This document shows, piece after piece, positions 16,938 to 25,061 of a stretch of 64,000 bases of DNA (the first letter of the stretch is position 1; the number at the start of each line of letters is the position of its first letter). The stretch spans positions 35,566 to 99,565 of the forward strand of contig JBAZKW010000005.1 of NCBI GenBank assembly GCA_041650595.1. Direction: 5' to 3'. Source of the stretch: CALFCX01 sp041650595 (GTDB lineage Bacteria > Margulisbacteria > WOR-1 > JAKLHX01). The position numbers were made by a program, and so were the translations under genes. Below the pieces are notes generated by a model that saw nothing but the letters and a program-made list of their open reading frames with translations, was not told the DNA's origin and made no database searches.

Positions 16938-16966
16938 ATTATAATATCATTTGATAAGATTCTCAA
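16938..16966 (-). promoter_or_regulatory. Promoter of metK
   Basis: Minus strand TTGAGA (16966-16961), 17-base spacer, TATAAT (16943-16938). It overlaps the rightward promoter at 16951-16979, so the two may compete for polymerase. The leader holds a GGAGG just before the ATG. Confidence 0.65.
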
Positions 16967-16979
16967 CTGGTGATAAAAT
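16951..16979 (+). promoter_or_regulatory. Promoter of the M15 peptidase-xer unit
   Basis: TTGATA (16951-16956), 17-base spacer, TAAAAT (16974-16979). The ATG lies at 16987, eight bases beyond the -10 box, with no Shine-Dalgarno, so the mRNA is predicted to be leaderless. This supports the start at 16987 over an upstream ATG at 16951. Confidence 0.65.
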
Positions 16980-16986
16980 ACTATCC

Positions 16987-17424
16987 ATGGGAAATCTTAG
17001 CGAACACTTCAATTACAGGGATTTTGCGTGCCGCTGCAGGCAGTGCAAAGCCGATATCAGGGTGCATTTGGGCCTGGTTGGGGCACTTGAGGCCATAGCC
17101 GAACATTTCAGGAGAGTTCCAAGGATAGATGAAGCTTTCAGGTGCGACGCGGCGTGCGGAAATACCGGTGCTGTCAAAAAAAACTCGCATAGGCAGGGCC
17201 GGGCGGCGCATATCCGCATGGACGGGGTCCCCCTAAAGGAGCTTTTTTCTTTTGTCAAAGAACTGCCGGAAATAAGAGGGATAGGCTATTATGCCAAAGA
17301 GAACCTTTTGCATATCGATACCCGCGCGCTTGATAAAGACCAGCCCAAAGATATCTGGGCAAAAGAAAACGGAAAGATCGTTCCTCTTACCCCGGAACTG
17401 AAGTCGCGATACGGCCTTTCCTAA
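16987..17424 (+). CDS. M15-like (peptidase M15_3) D-Ala-D-Ala carboxypeptidase-related protein
   Basis: 145 residues. LSEHFNYRDFACRC at the start and the later SHRQGRAAHI and LLHIDTR segments match the Peptidase_M15_3 group of small zinc peptidases that act on peptidoglycan stem peptides. In the usual SxHxxGxAxD motif the aspartate zinc ligand is replaced by histidine (SHRQGRAAHI), so catalysis may be altered. There is no signal peptide, so either export is unconventional or the protein acts inside, as in phage-derived members. It begins a unit with the Xer recombinase three bases downstream. Confidence 0.75.
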   Translation: MGNLSEHFNYRDFACRCRQCKADIRVHLGLVGALEAIAEHFRRVPRIDEAFRCDAACGNTGAVKKNSHRQGRAAHIRMDGVPLKELFSFVKELPEIRGIGYYAKENLLHIDTRALDKDQPKDIWAKENGKIVPLTPELKSRYGLS

Positions 17425-17427
17425 AGC

Positions 17428-18321
17428 ATGTTAAAGAGCCATATAAAAGCTTTTTGCGAATATCTCAGGAACGAGAGGAATTATTCCGAGCATACTATCA
17501 GCGGATACCTTATAGACCTGAACCGGCTTGCCTTGTTTTTTGAAGAAAAAGGGCTCTCGGGTCCCGGGATTTTCAGCCGGTACGATGCAAGGGCTTTTTT
17601 GCTGGAACTTGAACAAGGCGGCTTGTCAAGAAAGTCCATAGCGAGAAAAATATCCTGCTTCAGGTCTTTCTACAGCTATCTTCTCAAAAAAAAGCTGGTC
17701 AAAAACAATCCCTGGACGGCTATATCGCTTCCCAAACTGGCAAAAAAGCTTCCGGGCTTTTTATATCCGGAAGAGATCGAACTTTTGCTTGAAAGCCAGG
17801 ACAAGAAATCCCCGGCAGGACTCCGGGACAACGCCATATTGGAAATGCTTTACGCCTCAGGGATGAGGGTAAGCGAGCTGGTCAAGCTGAATATTTCGGA
17901 TGTGGATAAGGAAGACGGGGAGATTTTGGTATCCGGCAAGGGCTCAAAGGAAAGAATAGTCCTTATAGGGTCGCAGGCCATAACGTCCCTGAAGGACTAC
18001 ATTAGATATGGCAGGCCAAGACTTTCGGCAAAAGCAGGGAATCGGGCTATCTTTATAAGCCGTTCCGGCGGGAGACTATCTTCGAGAAGTATAGAGAGGA
18101 TGATACAAAAGTATCTCAAAAAATGCGGTATAAACAAAAAAATAACGCCTCATTCGCTGCGCCACAGCTTTGCTACCCACATGCTCGAGCGCGGCGCCGA
18201 CCTGCGCACCGTGCAGGAGCTTTTGGGGCATGCGTCACTTTCGACCACGCAGATCTATACCCATATAACCAAAGAACGGCTCAAGACAGTATATGAAAAA
18301 TCCCATCCCCGTGCGGTTTGA
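17428..18321 (+). CDS. xerD: Tyrosine recombinase XerC/XerD type
   Basis: 297 residues, the XerC/D length. Residues 1-90 form the core-binding domain; the catalytic domain follows with arginine in ASGMRVSELV, HSLRHSFATHM (histidine and second arginine), LGHAS, and the tyrosine nucleophile in TQIYTH. These enzymes resolve chromosome dimers at dif sites at the division septum. No dif site was recognised in this window. XerC and XerD cannot be told apart here, so the symbol is tentative. Its stop codon overlaps the -35 box of the next promoter. Confidence 0.9.
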   Translation: MLKSHIKAFCEYLRNERNYSEHTISGYLIDLNRLALFFEEKGLSGPGIFSRYDARAFLLELEQGGLSRKSIARKISCFRSFYSYLLKKKLVKNNPWTAISLPKLAKKLPGFLYPEEIELLLESQDKKSPAGLRDNAILEMLYASGMRVSELVKLNISDVDKEDGEILVSGKGSKERIVLIGSQAITSLKDYIRYGRPRLSAKAGNRAIFISRSGGRLSSRSIERMIQKYLKKCGINKKITPHSLRHSFATHMLERGADLRTVQELLGHASLSTTQIYTHITKERLKTVYEKSHPRAV

Positions 18322-18347
18322 CACAGTTTAACACTTGCCTGTATAAT
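18318..18347 (+). promoter_or_regulatory. Consensus sigma-70 promoter of the rpmF-plsX-fab operon
   Basis: TTGACA (18318-18323), 18-base spacer, TATAAT (18342-18347): both boxes are perfect. The ATG at 18357 lies ten bases after the -10 box, so the transcript should start within a few bases of the ATG and be leaderless. Confidence 0.8.
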
Positions 18348-18356
18348 TACATATAG

Positions 18357-18830
18357 ATGCGTCTCGATCTTAGCGGTTTGTTAAAAGAAAAGGGCGCCGG
18401 TCTTGGTTATAAAGAGAAGGTTGCCGTCGATTTTCCAAGGGACGAGCTCGAAGTGGTAGGCCCGGTCGAGGTCGACCTGGCGTTTACCAATACTGGCGGC
18501 AGTATTTGGGCACAGGGGAGATTAAAAGCCAATATAAAGGTCCCCTGCAGCCGGTGCCTTAAGGAATACGAAGAGGCAGTGACCGCAAATGTTGAAGAGA
18601 GGCTCAAAAAAAAGCCCGGGCCGGAAGACGAAGACGTGGTTTTTGAGATCGATGAAACGGGTTCCGTAGATCTTTCGGAAATAATAAGGCAAAGCCTTCT
18701 TCTCAATATTCCGATAAAAACATTGTGCTCTGCGGATTGCAAAGGTCTGTTAAAAGATGCGGACGAAAAAAAAGTTCCGGATCCGAGGCTGGCAAAACTG
18801 AAAGAAATAAAATTTAAAGGAGAAAAATAA
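18357..18830 (+). CDS. DUF177 (YceD-like) protein
   Basis: 157 residues of the YceD/DUF177 family, which sits next to rpmF in most bacteria and is linked to 23S rRNA handling and ribosome assembly. VPCSRCLKEYEE (CxxC) in the middle and CSADCKGL near the C-terminus form the usual cysteine pairs. It is the first gene of the lipid operon and overlaps rpmF by one base (TAATG). It seems to be translated from a leaderless mRNA. Confidence 0.88.
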   Translation: MRLDLSGLLKEKGAGLGYKEKVAVDFPRDELEVVGPVEVDLAFTNTGGSIWAQGRLKANIKVPCSRCLKEYEEAVTANVEERLKKKPGPEDEDVVFEIDETGSVDLSEIIRQSLLLNIPIKTLCSADCKGLLKDADEKKVPDPRLAKLKEIKFKGEK

Positions 18831-19033
18831 TGCCGGTACCCAAGAAGCGACACAGCAATACGAGAACAAACAGAAGGCGCGCCAACTGGAAAGTTAAGCC
18901 TGTCAATTTTAGCGCATGTGAGTCCTGCGGAGCGCCGGTCCTGCCGCATCGGGCATGCCGCGCTTGCGGTTCCTATCAAGGCCGCCAGGCAATAGCCATA
19001 AAAGAAAAGAAGAGCAAAAGCAAGGAGGCATAA
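18830..19033 (+). CDS. rpmF: 50S ribosomal protein L32
   Basis: 67 residues. Basic N-terminus PKKRHSNTRTNRRRANW and a zinc ribbon CESCGAPVLPHRACRACG are typical of L32. It is placed between DUF177 and plsX as in many bacteria, which ties ribosome synthesis to lipid synthesis. AAAGGAG lies before the ATG. Confidence 0.95.
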   Translation: MPVPKKRHSNTRTNRRRANWKVKPVNFSACESCGAPVLPHRACRACGSYQGRQAIAIKEKKSKSKEA

Positions 19034-19036
19034 GCC

Positions 19037-20008
19037 TTGATAAGGATTGCGGTAGACGCGATGGGGGGAGATCACGCCCCCGAAGAGGTCGTCAAAGGCG
19101 CCGAGGCTTATTTAAAGGAGAACGATGTAACTCTCCTGCTTGTAGGCAACAAAGACCGCATAGGCAGGCTGAAAAAAGACCCCCGCATAGAGATAGTTCA
19201 CTGCGACGAAGTGATAGGCATGAACGAATCTCCGGTTTCCGCCGTCAAGCAGAAAAAGAACGCTTCCATAAATGTGGCTATCGAACTTGTGATGAACAAA
19301 AGGGCCGATGCGGTAGTGTCCGCCGGAAATACCGGAGCTATTATGGCATCCGCGCTTTTTAAGCTCGGCCGTATAGAAGGTATCGAGCGGCCCGCTATTG
19401 CAACAATATTTCCAAATGTGCACGGCGGCGAATTCCTGCTTCTAGATATGGGGGCCAATGTTGACTGCAGGCCCAAGCATCTCGAACAATTTGCCCAGAT
19501 GGGCTCAGTTTATGCCGAGCATGCCATGCATATAAAAAACCCCAGGGTCGGGCTCCTGAATATCGGCGCCGAGATCGAAAAAGGCAATGAGCTTACACAA
19601 GAGTCCTATCCGCTGATAAAAGAAAAAAATCTGAACTTTATAGGAAATGTCGAGGGTGGGGATATTTTTACCGGCAAAGTGGACGTGGTCGTTTGCGACG
19701 GCTTTGTGGGCAATATAGTGCTGAAGATCTCAGAAAGCCTGTCGACGCTGCTTTTTACGCTGCTCAAGGATGAGATCAAAAAAGACCTGATGTCCAAGGC
19801 GGGCGCTTTGCTGCTAAAGCCCGCTTTCAGGAACTTTAGAAAAAGAATAGATTACGACGAACACGGCGCCGCGCCGCTGCTCGGGATCGACGGCATCGTT
19901 TTCAAAGCGCACGGCCGGGCCCGCGCGAAAGCGATCAAGAGCGCGATCGGAGTATGTGTCGAAGCTGCAAAAGAGGATGTGGTCAAAAGCATAAGGGAAA
20001 GAATATGA
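19037..20008 (+). CDS. plsX: Phosphate acyltransferase PlsX
   Basis: 323 residues. IAVDAMGGDHAPEEVVKG at the N-terminus is the family signature, followed by SAGNTGAIMA and the C-terminal GAAPLLGIDG region. PlsX makes acyl-phosphate from acyl-ACP for phospholipid synthesis. The start is TTG at 19037, four bases after the rpmF stop, with AAGGAGG upstream. The end overlaps the fabH start. Confidence 0.95.
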   Translation: MIRIAVDAMGGDHAPEEVVKGAEAYLKENDVTLLLVGNKDRIGRLKKDPRIEIVHCDEVIGMNESPVSAVKQKKNASINVAIELVMNKRADAVVSAGNTGAIMASALFKLGRIEGIERPAIATIFPNVHGGEFLLLDMGANVDCRPKHLEQFAQMGSVYAEHAMHIKNPRVGLLNIGAEIEKGNELTQESYPLIKEKNLNFIGNVEGGDIFTGKVDVVVCDGFVGNIVLKISESLSTLLFTLLKDEIKKDLMSKAGALLLKPAFRNFRKRIDYDEHGAAPLLGIDGIVFKAHGRARAKAIKSAIGVCVEAAKEDVVKSIRERI

Positions 20009-20985
20009 TGAAAAGCGCCAAGATCATCGGCGTAGGTTCCTGCCTGCCCGAAAAGATCGTTACTAACGATGATCTCACAAAGATCGTGGAAACTTCCGAC
20101 GAGTGGATAAAGACCCGGACAGGCATAGCGGAGAGAAGGGTCTCAGAAAAAAATACATCAACATCCGATCTGGCAGTCAAGGCCGCAAGAAAAGCCCTCG
20201 AGATGGCCAAAACAGAACCTAAAGATATCGATCTTATAGTGGTCGGGACCTGTTCTCCGGATACACTGTTTCCTTCCGTCGCTTGTATAATCCAAAACGA
20301 GCTGGGTGCAGTAAATGCGGCGGCTTTTGATGTTTCCGCGGCATGTTCTGGGTTTAACTACGCGCTTTATACCGCCTGCAATTATATCGCTGTCGGGGCT
20401 TACAAAAAAGTGCTGGTGGTAGGCGCCGATACCCTTACAAAATATCTTGATTGGTCGGACCGCAACACCTGCGTGCTTTTCGGGGACGGAGCGGGAGCTG
20501 TAGTGCTCAAAGAGACCGAAAAGGGCAGCGGGATACTGTCCAGCTATCTTTACGCGGACGGCACCGGCGGAAAATTCCTTATAATGCCGGGCGGGGGCAG
20601 CCGGAATACCCATCCCAAAGACGAATCCGAACGCTGCATAACCATGGACGGCAAAGAAGTTTTTAAGTTCGCGGTAAAAGCGCTTGAGAACTCTTTGGTA
20701 AAGGCCGCATCAATGGCCGGTATTGAACTTAAAGATATTGATCTTGTAATTCCGCACCAGGCAAATATAAGGATAATAGATCATGTTGTCAAAAAACTGG
20801 GAATTCCCAAAGAAAAATTCTTTGTGAATTTGCATAAATACGGAAATACTTCTTCGGCTTCTATTCCTATTGCGCTTGATGAGGCCTGGCGCGGCGGCAG
20901 AATAAAAAAGGGTGATATAATTGCTATAATTGGCTTTGGTGCAGGCCTGACGAGCGGTGCCAATATTTTGAAATGGGAGGTATAG
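20005..20985 (+). CDS. fabH: 3-oxoacyl-ACP synthase III (FabH)
   Basis: About 326 residues. Starts fatty-acid synthesis by joining acetyl-CoA with malonyl-ACP. The catalytic triad is visible: cysteine in VSAACSGFNYAL, histidine in IPHQANIRI, asparagine in YGNTSSASIP. The open frame extends 17 codons upstream inside plsX, but family homology begins at the MMKSAKIIGVGSCLPEK segment; either of the two adjacent ATGs (20005 or 20008) overlaps the plsX stop. Confidence 0.95.
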   Translation: MMKSAKIIGVGSCLPEKIVTNDDLTKIVETSDEWIKTRTGIAERRVSEKNTSTSDLAVKAARKALEMAKTEPKDIDLIVVGTCSPDTLFPSVACIIQNELGAVNAAAFDVSAACSGFNYALYTACNYIAVGAYKKVLVVGADTLTKYLDWSDRNTCVLFGDGAGAVVLKETEKGSGILSSYLYADGTGGKFLIMPGGGSRNTHPKDESERCITMDGKEVFKFAVKALENSLVKAASMAGIELKDIDLVIPHQANIRIIDHVVKKLGIPKEKFFVNLHKYGNTSSASIPIALDEAWRGGRIKKGDIIAIIGFGAGLTSGANILKWEV

Positions 20986-20990
20986 GATAG

Positions 20991-22148
20991 ATGGATTATC
21001 TGTTTACCGAAGAACAAAAAATGATAAAAGATCTTGCGAGAAAGATCTCGGAAGAGAAAGTAAAGCCGGTGCGCGCCGAGCTTGATGAAACCGGGACATT
21101 CCCGTGGGAGCTTATGAAAGAATTCGGCAAAGCGGATCTTTGCGGCCTTTATATACCAGAAAAATTCGGCGGCTTCGGCGGCGGATGCCTTGAATTTTGT
21201 CTTGCGACGGAAGAAGTAAGCAGGATTTGCGGAGGAGTAGGCGTTACATTTGCCGCATCAGCTCTCGGAGCATTTCCTATACTGATGTTCGGTACCGAAG
21301 AGCAAAAAACAAAATATCTTCCCGACATCGCTTCCGGCAAAAAACTCGCGGCCTTTGGTCTTACCGAAGCTAATGCAGGTTCCGATGCCGGCGGCATTCA
21401 GACAACGGCAAAAAAAGACGGAGATTATTTCATATTGAACGGGACCAAGCAATGGATCACCAACGGCGGAGAAGCGGAAACATATACTGTGATCGCAATG
21501 ACCGATAAATTAAAAGGCAGCCGCGGGGCCACCGCTTTTATTCTTGAAAAAGGCATGAAAGGGTTTGATTTCGGTAAAAAAGAGAACAAGATGGGGATCA
21601 GATGTTCGGCTACCCGTGAACTTGTTTTTCAGGACTGCAAAGTGCACAAATCCCAGATACTCGGGAAAGAAGGAATGGGTTTTATCGTTGCGATGAAGAC
21701 TCTTGACAGGACAAGGCCGGGGATCGGAGCCCAGGCTGTGGGCATAGCGCAGGGAGCGCTTGACGAAGCCCTGGCGTATTCCAAGACAAGGATACAGTTC
21801 GGCAAGCCCATATCATCTTTCCAGGGCGTGCAGCATATGTTCGCTGACATGGCCACACAAGTAGAGGCCGCCCGAGCGCTTGTTTACGCGACCGCGCGTA
21901 CAGTGGACACGGGGACAAACGATATTTCAAGGGACAGCGCGATGTGCAAGCTGTTTGCCAGCGACACCGCGATGAAGGTCACGACCGATGCCGTCCAGAT
22001 ACTGGCGGGATACGGCTATATGAAAGAATATCCGGTAGAAAAAATGATGAGGGATGCCAAGATCACTCAGATATATGAAGGTACGAACCAAATACAGCGC
22101 AACGTTATCGCGCTTGGCCTGATCAAAGAACTGGCAGCTAAAAAATAA
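20991..22148 (+). CDS. Acyl-CoA dehydrogenase
   Basis: 385 residues, short-chain acyl-CoA dehydrogenase (FAD). AFGLTEANAGSDAGG and WITNGGEAETY are the FAD-binding signatures, and the catalytic base is the glutamate in IYEGTNQIQRN. The full family length is present. It stands in front of etfB and etfA, whose products carry its electrons. With a ferredoxin-bearing EtfA next door it resembles a Bcd-EtfAB type complex, but its place in a fatty-acid synthesis operon is unusual; it may act in the reductive direction or in lipid recycling. Substrate length cannot be read. Confidence 0.93.
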   Translation: MDYLFTEEQKMIKDLARKISEEKVKPVRAELDETGTFPWELMKEFGKADLCGLYIPEKFGGFGGGCLEFCLATEEVSRICGGVGVTFAASALGAFPILMFGTEEQKTKYLPDIASGKKLAAFGLTEANAGSDAGGIQTTAKKDGDYFILNGTKQWITNGGEAETYTVIAMTDKLKGSRGATAFILEKGMKGFDFGKKENKMGIRCSATRELVFQDCKVHKSQILGKEGMGFIVAMKTLDRTRPGIGAQAVGIAQGALDEALAYSKTRIQFGKPISSFQGVQHMFADMATQVEAARALVYATARTVDTGTNDISRDSAMCKLFASDTAMKVTTDAVQILAGYGYMKEYPVEKMMRDAKITQIYEGTNQIQRNVIALGLIKELAAKK

Positions 22149-22153
22149 GAGCA

Positions 22154-22951
22154 ATGAACATCATTGTCTGCATAAAACAAGTGCCTGACACGACAAATGT
22201 CAAAATAGACCCCAAGACAAACACCCTTATTAGAGAGGGCGTAAAGAGCATTGTCAATCCGTTCGACGAGAACGCGATAGAAGAAGCTGTCCGCCTCAAA
22301 GAAGCCCACGGTGGCAAAGTGACCGTGATAACTATGGGACCTCCCCAGGCTGCGGAAGCACTAAAGAGCGCGATCGCCATGGGAGCCGATGAAGGTATTC
22401 TTATCAGCGACAGAGCTTTTGCCGGGGCCGATACATGGGCGACTTCATATACTCTTTCGCAGGCAATAAAAAAGATCGGGACGTTTGATCTGGTCCTTTT
22501 CGGCAAGCAGGCCATAGACGGAGATACCGCGCAGGTAGGGCCGGGTGTCGCGGAATTTCTGGATATTCCGCAAATAACATTCGCAATTAAAATAGACATT
22601 GTAGGGGCTGATGGTAATCAGCCCTCCGCACGTGTCAAACGTCAATTGGAAGAATCTGCCGAGATCGCGGAAACAAAGCTTCCGGCGGCCGTTACCGTAA
22701 TAAAGCAAATAAACGAACCGCGCATGCCTTCGCTCAAGGGCCAGATGCGCGCCAAAAAAGCCGAGATCCAGACCTGGACCGCTGAAACGATAATGGCCGA
22801 GCCGGAAAACATAGGGCTCAAAGGTTCTCCGACGCAGGTGGTCAGGATATTTACCCCGCCGCCCAGAGGCAACAGCGAAATGCTCGAAGGCACTATCGAA
22901 GAGATCTCGATAAAGCTGTTCAACAAACTCAAGGAGCAAAAAATAATCTGA
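22154..22951 (+). CDS. etfB: Electron transfer flavoprotein beta subunit
   Basis: 265 residues. Starts NIIVCIKQVPDTTNVKID, has GKQAIDGDTAQVGPGVAE (nucleotide site) and the nePRmPSLKGQMRAKK region of EtfB. It pairs with EtfA encoded one base later. A 29-nt palindromic element (22601-22629) lies in frame at codons 150-159, giving VGADGNQPSA in place of the usual short loop before the RVKRQLEE strand. The beta subunit of bifurcating Etf carries a second FAD; whether this one does needs structure-based alignment. Confidence 0.93.
   Translation: MNIIVCIKQVPDTTNVKIDPKTNTLIREGVKSIVNPFDENAIEEAVRLKEAHGGKVTVITMGPPQAAEALKSAIAMGADEGILISDRAFAGADTWATSYTLSQAIKKIGTFDLVLFGKQAIDGDTAQVGPGVAEFLDIPQITFAIKIDIVGADGNQPSARVKRQLEESAEIAETKLPAAVTVIKQINEPRMPSLKGQMRAKKAEIQTWTAETIMAEPENIGLKGSPTQVVRIFTPPPRGNSEMLEGTIEEISIKLFNKLKEQKII
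22601..22629. repeat. 29-nt palindromic element inside etfB
   Basis: GTAGGGGCTGA, loop TGGTAA, then TCAGCCCT and a degenerate CCGC end. Same length and left end as the intergenic elements at 12187 and 15665. It is read in frame by etfB. Confidence 0.7.
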
Positions 22952-24153
22952 TGGCAGAAGGAATCCGTGTCATAGCAGAAAAATGCAAAGGCTGCAGGCT
23001 GTGCGTGCCGGCATGTCCTTTTGGCGCTATCGAAATAATTGACAAGGTGGCGGTCATAACCGACAAATGCGTTCTTTGCGGGGCTTGCGTCGGCCCCTGC
23101 AAGTTCAACGCCATCGTCATGGAAAAAAAAGAGGAAGCCCCAAAACAGGACCTTTCAGCGTACAAAGGTATTTGGGTATTTGCAGAGCAGCATGCAGGGC
23201 ATACACAATCAGTCGCTTTCGAACTAATTGCCGAGGCCAGGAAGCTTAGCGTAGACTTGAAAGAAGAAGTAAGCGCCATCCTTTTGGGAACCGGCGATCT
23301 TAAAAACCAGGCAAAAGAGCTGATAGAATACGGGGCCGACAAGGTTTATACGGCTTCAGATCCGCGTCTTATGAACTATCTTACGGAACCGTATTCGGAA
23401 GTGATCGTCGATCTCATCAACAAAAACAAACCCGAGATATTCCTTTTGGGAGCGACAACCACAGGCCGCGACCTTGCTTCCAGGATAGCCGCAAGGATCA
23501 GGGTCGGGCTTACTGCAGATTGCACAGGGCTTGATATAGATCCCGAGAAAAAGATAATACGCCAGACGCGTCCGGCGTTCGGCGGAAACATCATGGCGAC
23601 GATCGTTTCTCCCAATTACAGGCCTCAGATGTCAACCGTCAGGCCCAAAGTATTTAAAAAACTGCAAAAAGATCCGTCCAGAAAAGGCCAAATAATAGAA
23701 GTAAAGCCTTCGGTCTCGCAAAAATCTCTGCGTACTAAGATCATAGAAATAATACAATCCACCGAGAAAAAAGTTAACCTTGCCGAGGCCGAAATAATCG
23801 TGTCGGGCGGCAGGGGGATAGGCTGCGCTGAGAATTTTAAGCTTATACAGGGCCTTGCGGATGTAATCGGCGGAGCAGTGGGGGCAAGCCGCGCGACCGT
23901 TGACGCCGGCTGGATATCGCAGTTCCATCAGGTGGGACAGACGGGAAAAACCGTCAGCCCCAAACTTTATATAGCCTGTGGCATATCCGGCGCGATCCAG
24001 CATTTAGCCGGAATGTCTTCTTCGGACATCATAATCGCAATAAACAAAGATCCGTACGCGCCGATATTCAACGTGGCTACCTATGGAATAGTAGGCGATC
24101 TCCTTGAGGTGGTCCCTGCCATGACAAAAAAATTCAAGGAGCTTCTAGATTGA
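22951..24153 (+). CDS. etfA: Electron transfer flavoprotein alpha subunit with N-terminal 2[4Fe-4S] ferredoxin domain
   Basis: 400 residues. Residues 1-60 are a bacterial-type ferredoxin with two clusters: CKGCRLCVPACP and CVLCGACVGPCK. The rest is a complete EtfA with the C-terminal FAD domain (SGGRGIGCAENF, GASRATVDAGW, GQTGKTVSPKLYIACGISGAIQHLAGM). Etf-alpha proteins with ferredoxin domains are known from anaerobes and are often in electron-bifurcating or ferredoxin-linked complexes. It overlaps etfB by one base and fabD by four, so it is tightly co-expressed with fatty-acid synthesis genes. Confidence 0.94.
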   Translation: MAEGIRVIAEKCKGCRLCVPACPFGAIEIIDKVAVITDKCVLCGACVGPCKFNAIVMEKKEEAPKQDLSAYKGIWVFAEQHAGHTQSVAFELIAEARKLSVDLKEEVSAILLGTGDLKNQAKELIEYGADKVYTASDPRLMNYLTEPYSEVIVDLINKNKPEIFLLGATTTGRDLASRIAARIRVGLTADCTGLDIDPEKKIIRQTRPAFGGNIMATIVSPNYRPQMSTVRPKVFKKLQKDPSRKGQIIEVKPSVSQKSLRTKIIEIIQSTEKKVNLAEAEIIVSGGRGIGCAENFKLIQGLADVIGGAVGASRATVDAGWISQFHQVGQTGKTVSPKLYIACGISGAIQHLAGMSSSDIIIAINKDPYAPIFNVATYGIVGDLLEVVPAMTKKFKELLD

Positions 24154-25061
24154 GAAAAGCTTTTGTATTTCCCGGCCAGGGTTCCCAAAAGGCCGGAATG
24201 GGCAAAGACCTATACGACAATTTTGAAGCGTCGGCCAAAATATTTGATGACGCAAACGAAGCGCTTGGTTTTGACCTGAAAAAGCTGTGTTTTGAAGGTA
24301 TGGACGAGCAGCTCAAGCTCACCGAGATCGCACAGCCGGCGATCCTTACCGTAAGCCTTGCCGCTTTTGCGGCGCTCAACAAGATGCCTGATATCACTGC
24401 AGGGCACAGTCTGGGCGAGTACAGCGCTCTTGTATGTGCCGGTGTTTTGGACTTCAAAGATGCTGTTAAGCTTGTAAATAAAAGAGGGAAATTCATGCAG
24501 GAAGCCGTTCCCGTGGGTGCCGGGGCAATGGCGGCAGTTATAGGGTTGGACAGGGAAAAGCTACTTGAATGTTGCAAAAAAGCTTCAGCTGCCGGCGTGG
24601 TTGAGGCCGCAAACTTCAATAGTCCTGGACAGATAGTGATCTCGGGATCTGTAAAGGCGGTAGAAGAGGCCGGCAGGCTTTGCAAGGAAGCGGGAGCCAA
24701 GCGTGTAATGCCGCTTTCTGTGAGCGCGCCTTTTCACTGCTCTTTGATGAAGCCCGCGGCAGACAAACTGGCCGTGGAACTTGATAAAATATCCTTTAAA
24801 GATGCCCGGATACCGGTTGTAGCCAACGTTACGGCAAAATCCGTGACAAGCGGCAGAGAGATAAAGGACCTTCTTATAAAACAGGTGACAGGGTCTGTTT
24901 ATTGGGAAGATTCGATAAAATATATGGCCGCACAAGGGATAACGGAATTTGTCGAGATAGGACCCGGCAAAGTTCTTGCCGGTTTGATTAAAAAGACGGT
25001 TGAAAATGCTACAATATATAACATTGAAGACAGCGCTTCGTTAAAGGAGATCGTTAAGTGA
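24150..25061 (+). CDS. fabD: Malonyl-CoA:ACP transacylase
   Basis: 303 residues. FPGQGSQKAGM at the N-terminus, the nucleophile serine in AGHSLGEYSAL and the catalytic histidine in SAPFHCSLM. It loads malonyl groups onto ACP. TTG start at 24150 overlaps the etfA stop; the end overlaps fabG by four bases. Confidence 0.96.
   Translation: MRKAFVFPGQGSQKAGMGKDLYDNFEASAKIFDDANEALGFDLKKLCFEGMDEQLKLTEIAQPAILTVSLAAFAALNKMPDITAGHSLGEYSALVCAGVLDFKDAVKLVNKRGKFMQEAVPVGAGAMAAVIGLDREKLLECCKKASAAGVVEAANFNSPGQIVISGSVKAVEEAGRLCKEAGAKRVMPLSVSAPFHCSLMKPAADKLAVELDKISFKDARIPVVANVTAKSVTSGREIKDLLIKQVTGSVYWEDSIKYMAAQGITEFVEIGPGKVLAGLIKKTVENATIYNIEDSASLKEIVK

Noticed and set aside
16899..16950. SAM riboswitch before metK
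   Set aside because: The leader after the mapped -10 box is only about 35 bases and shows no SAM-I/II/III core pattern.
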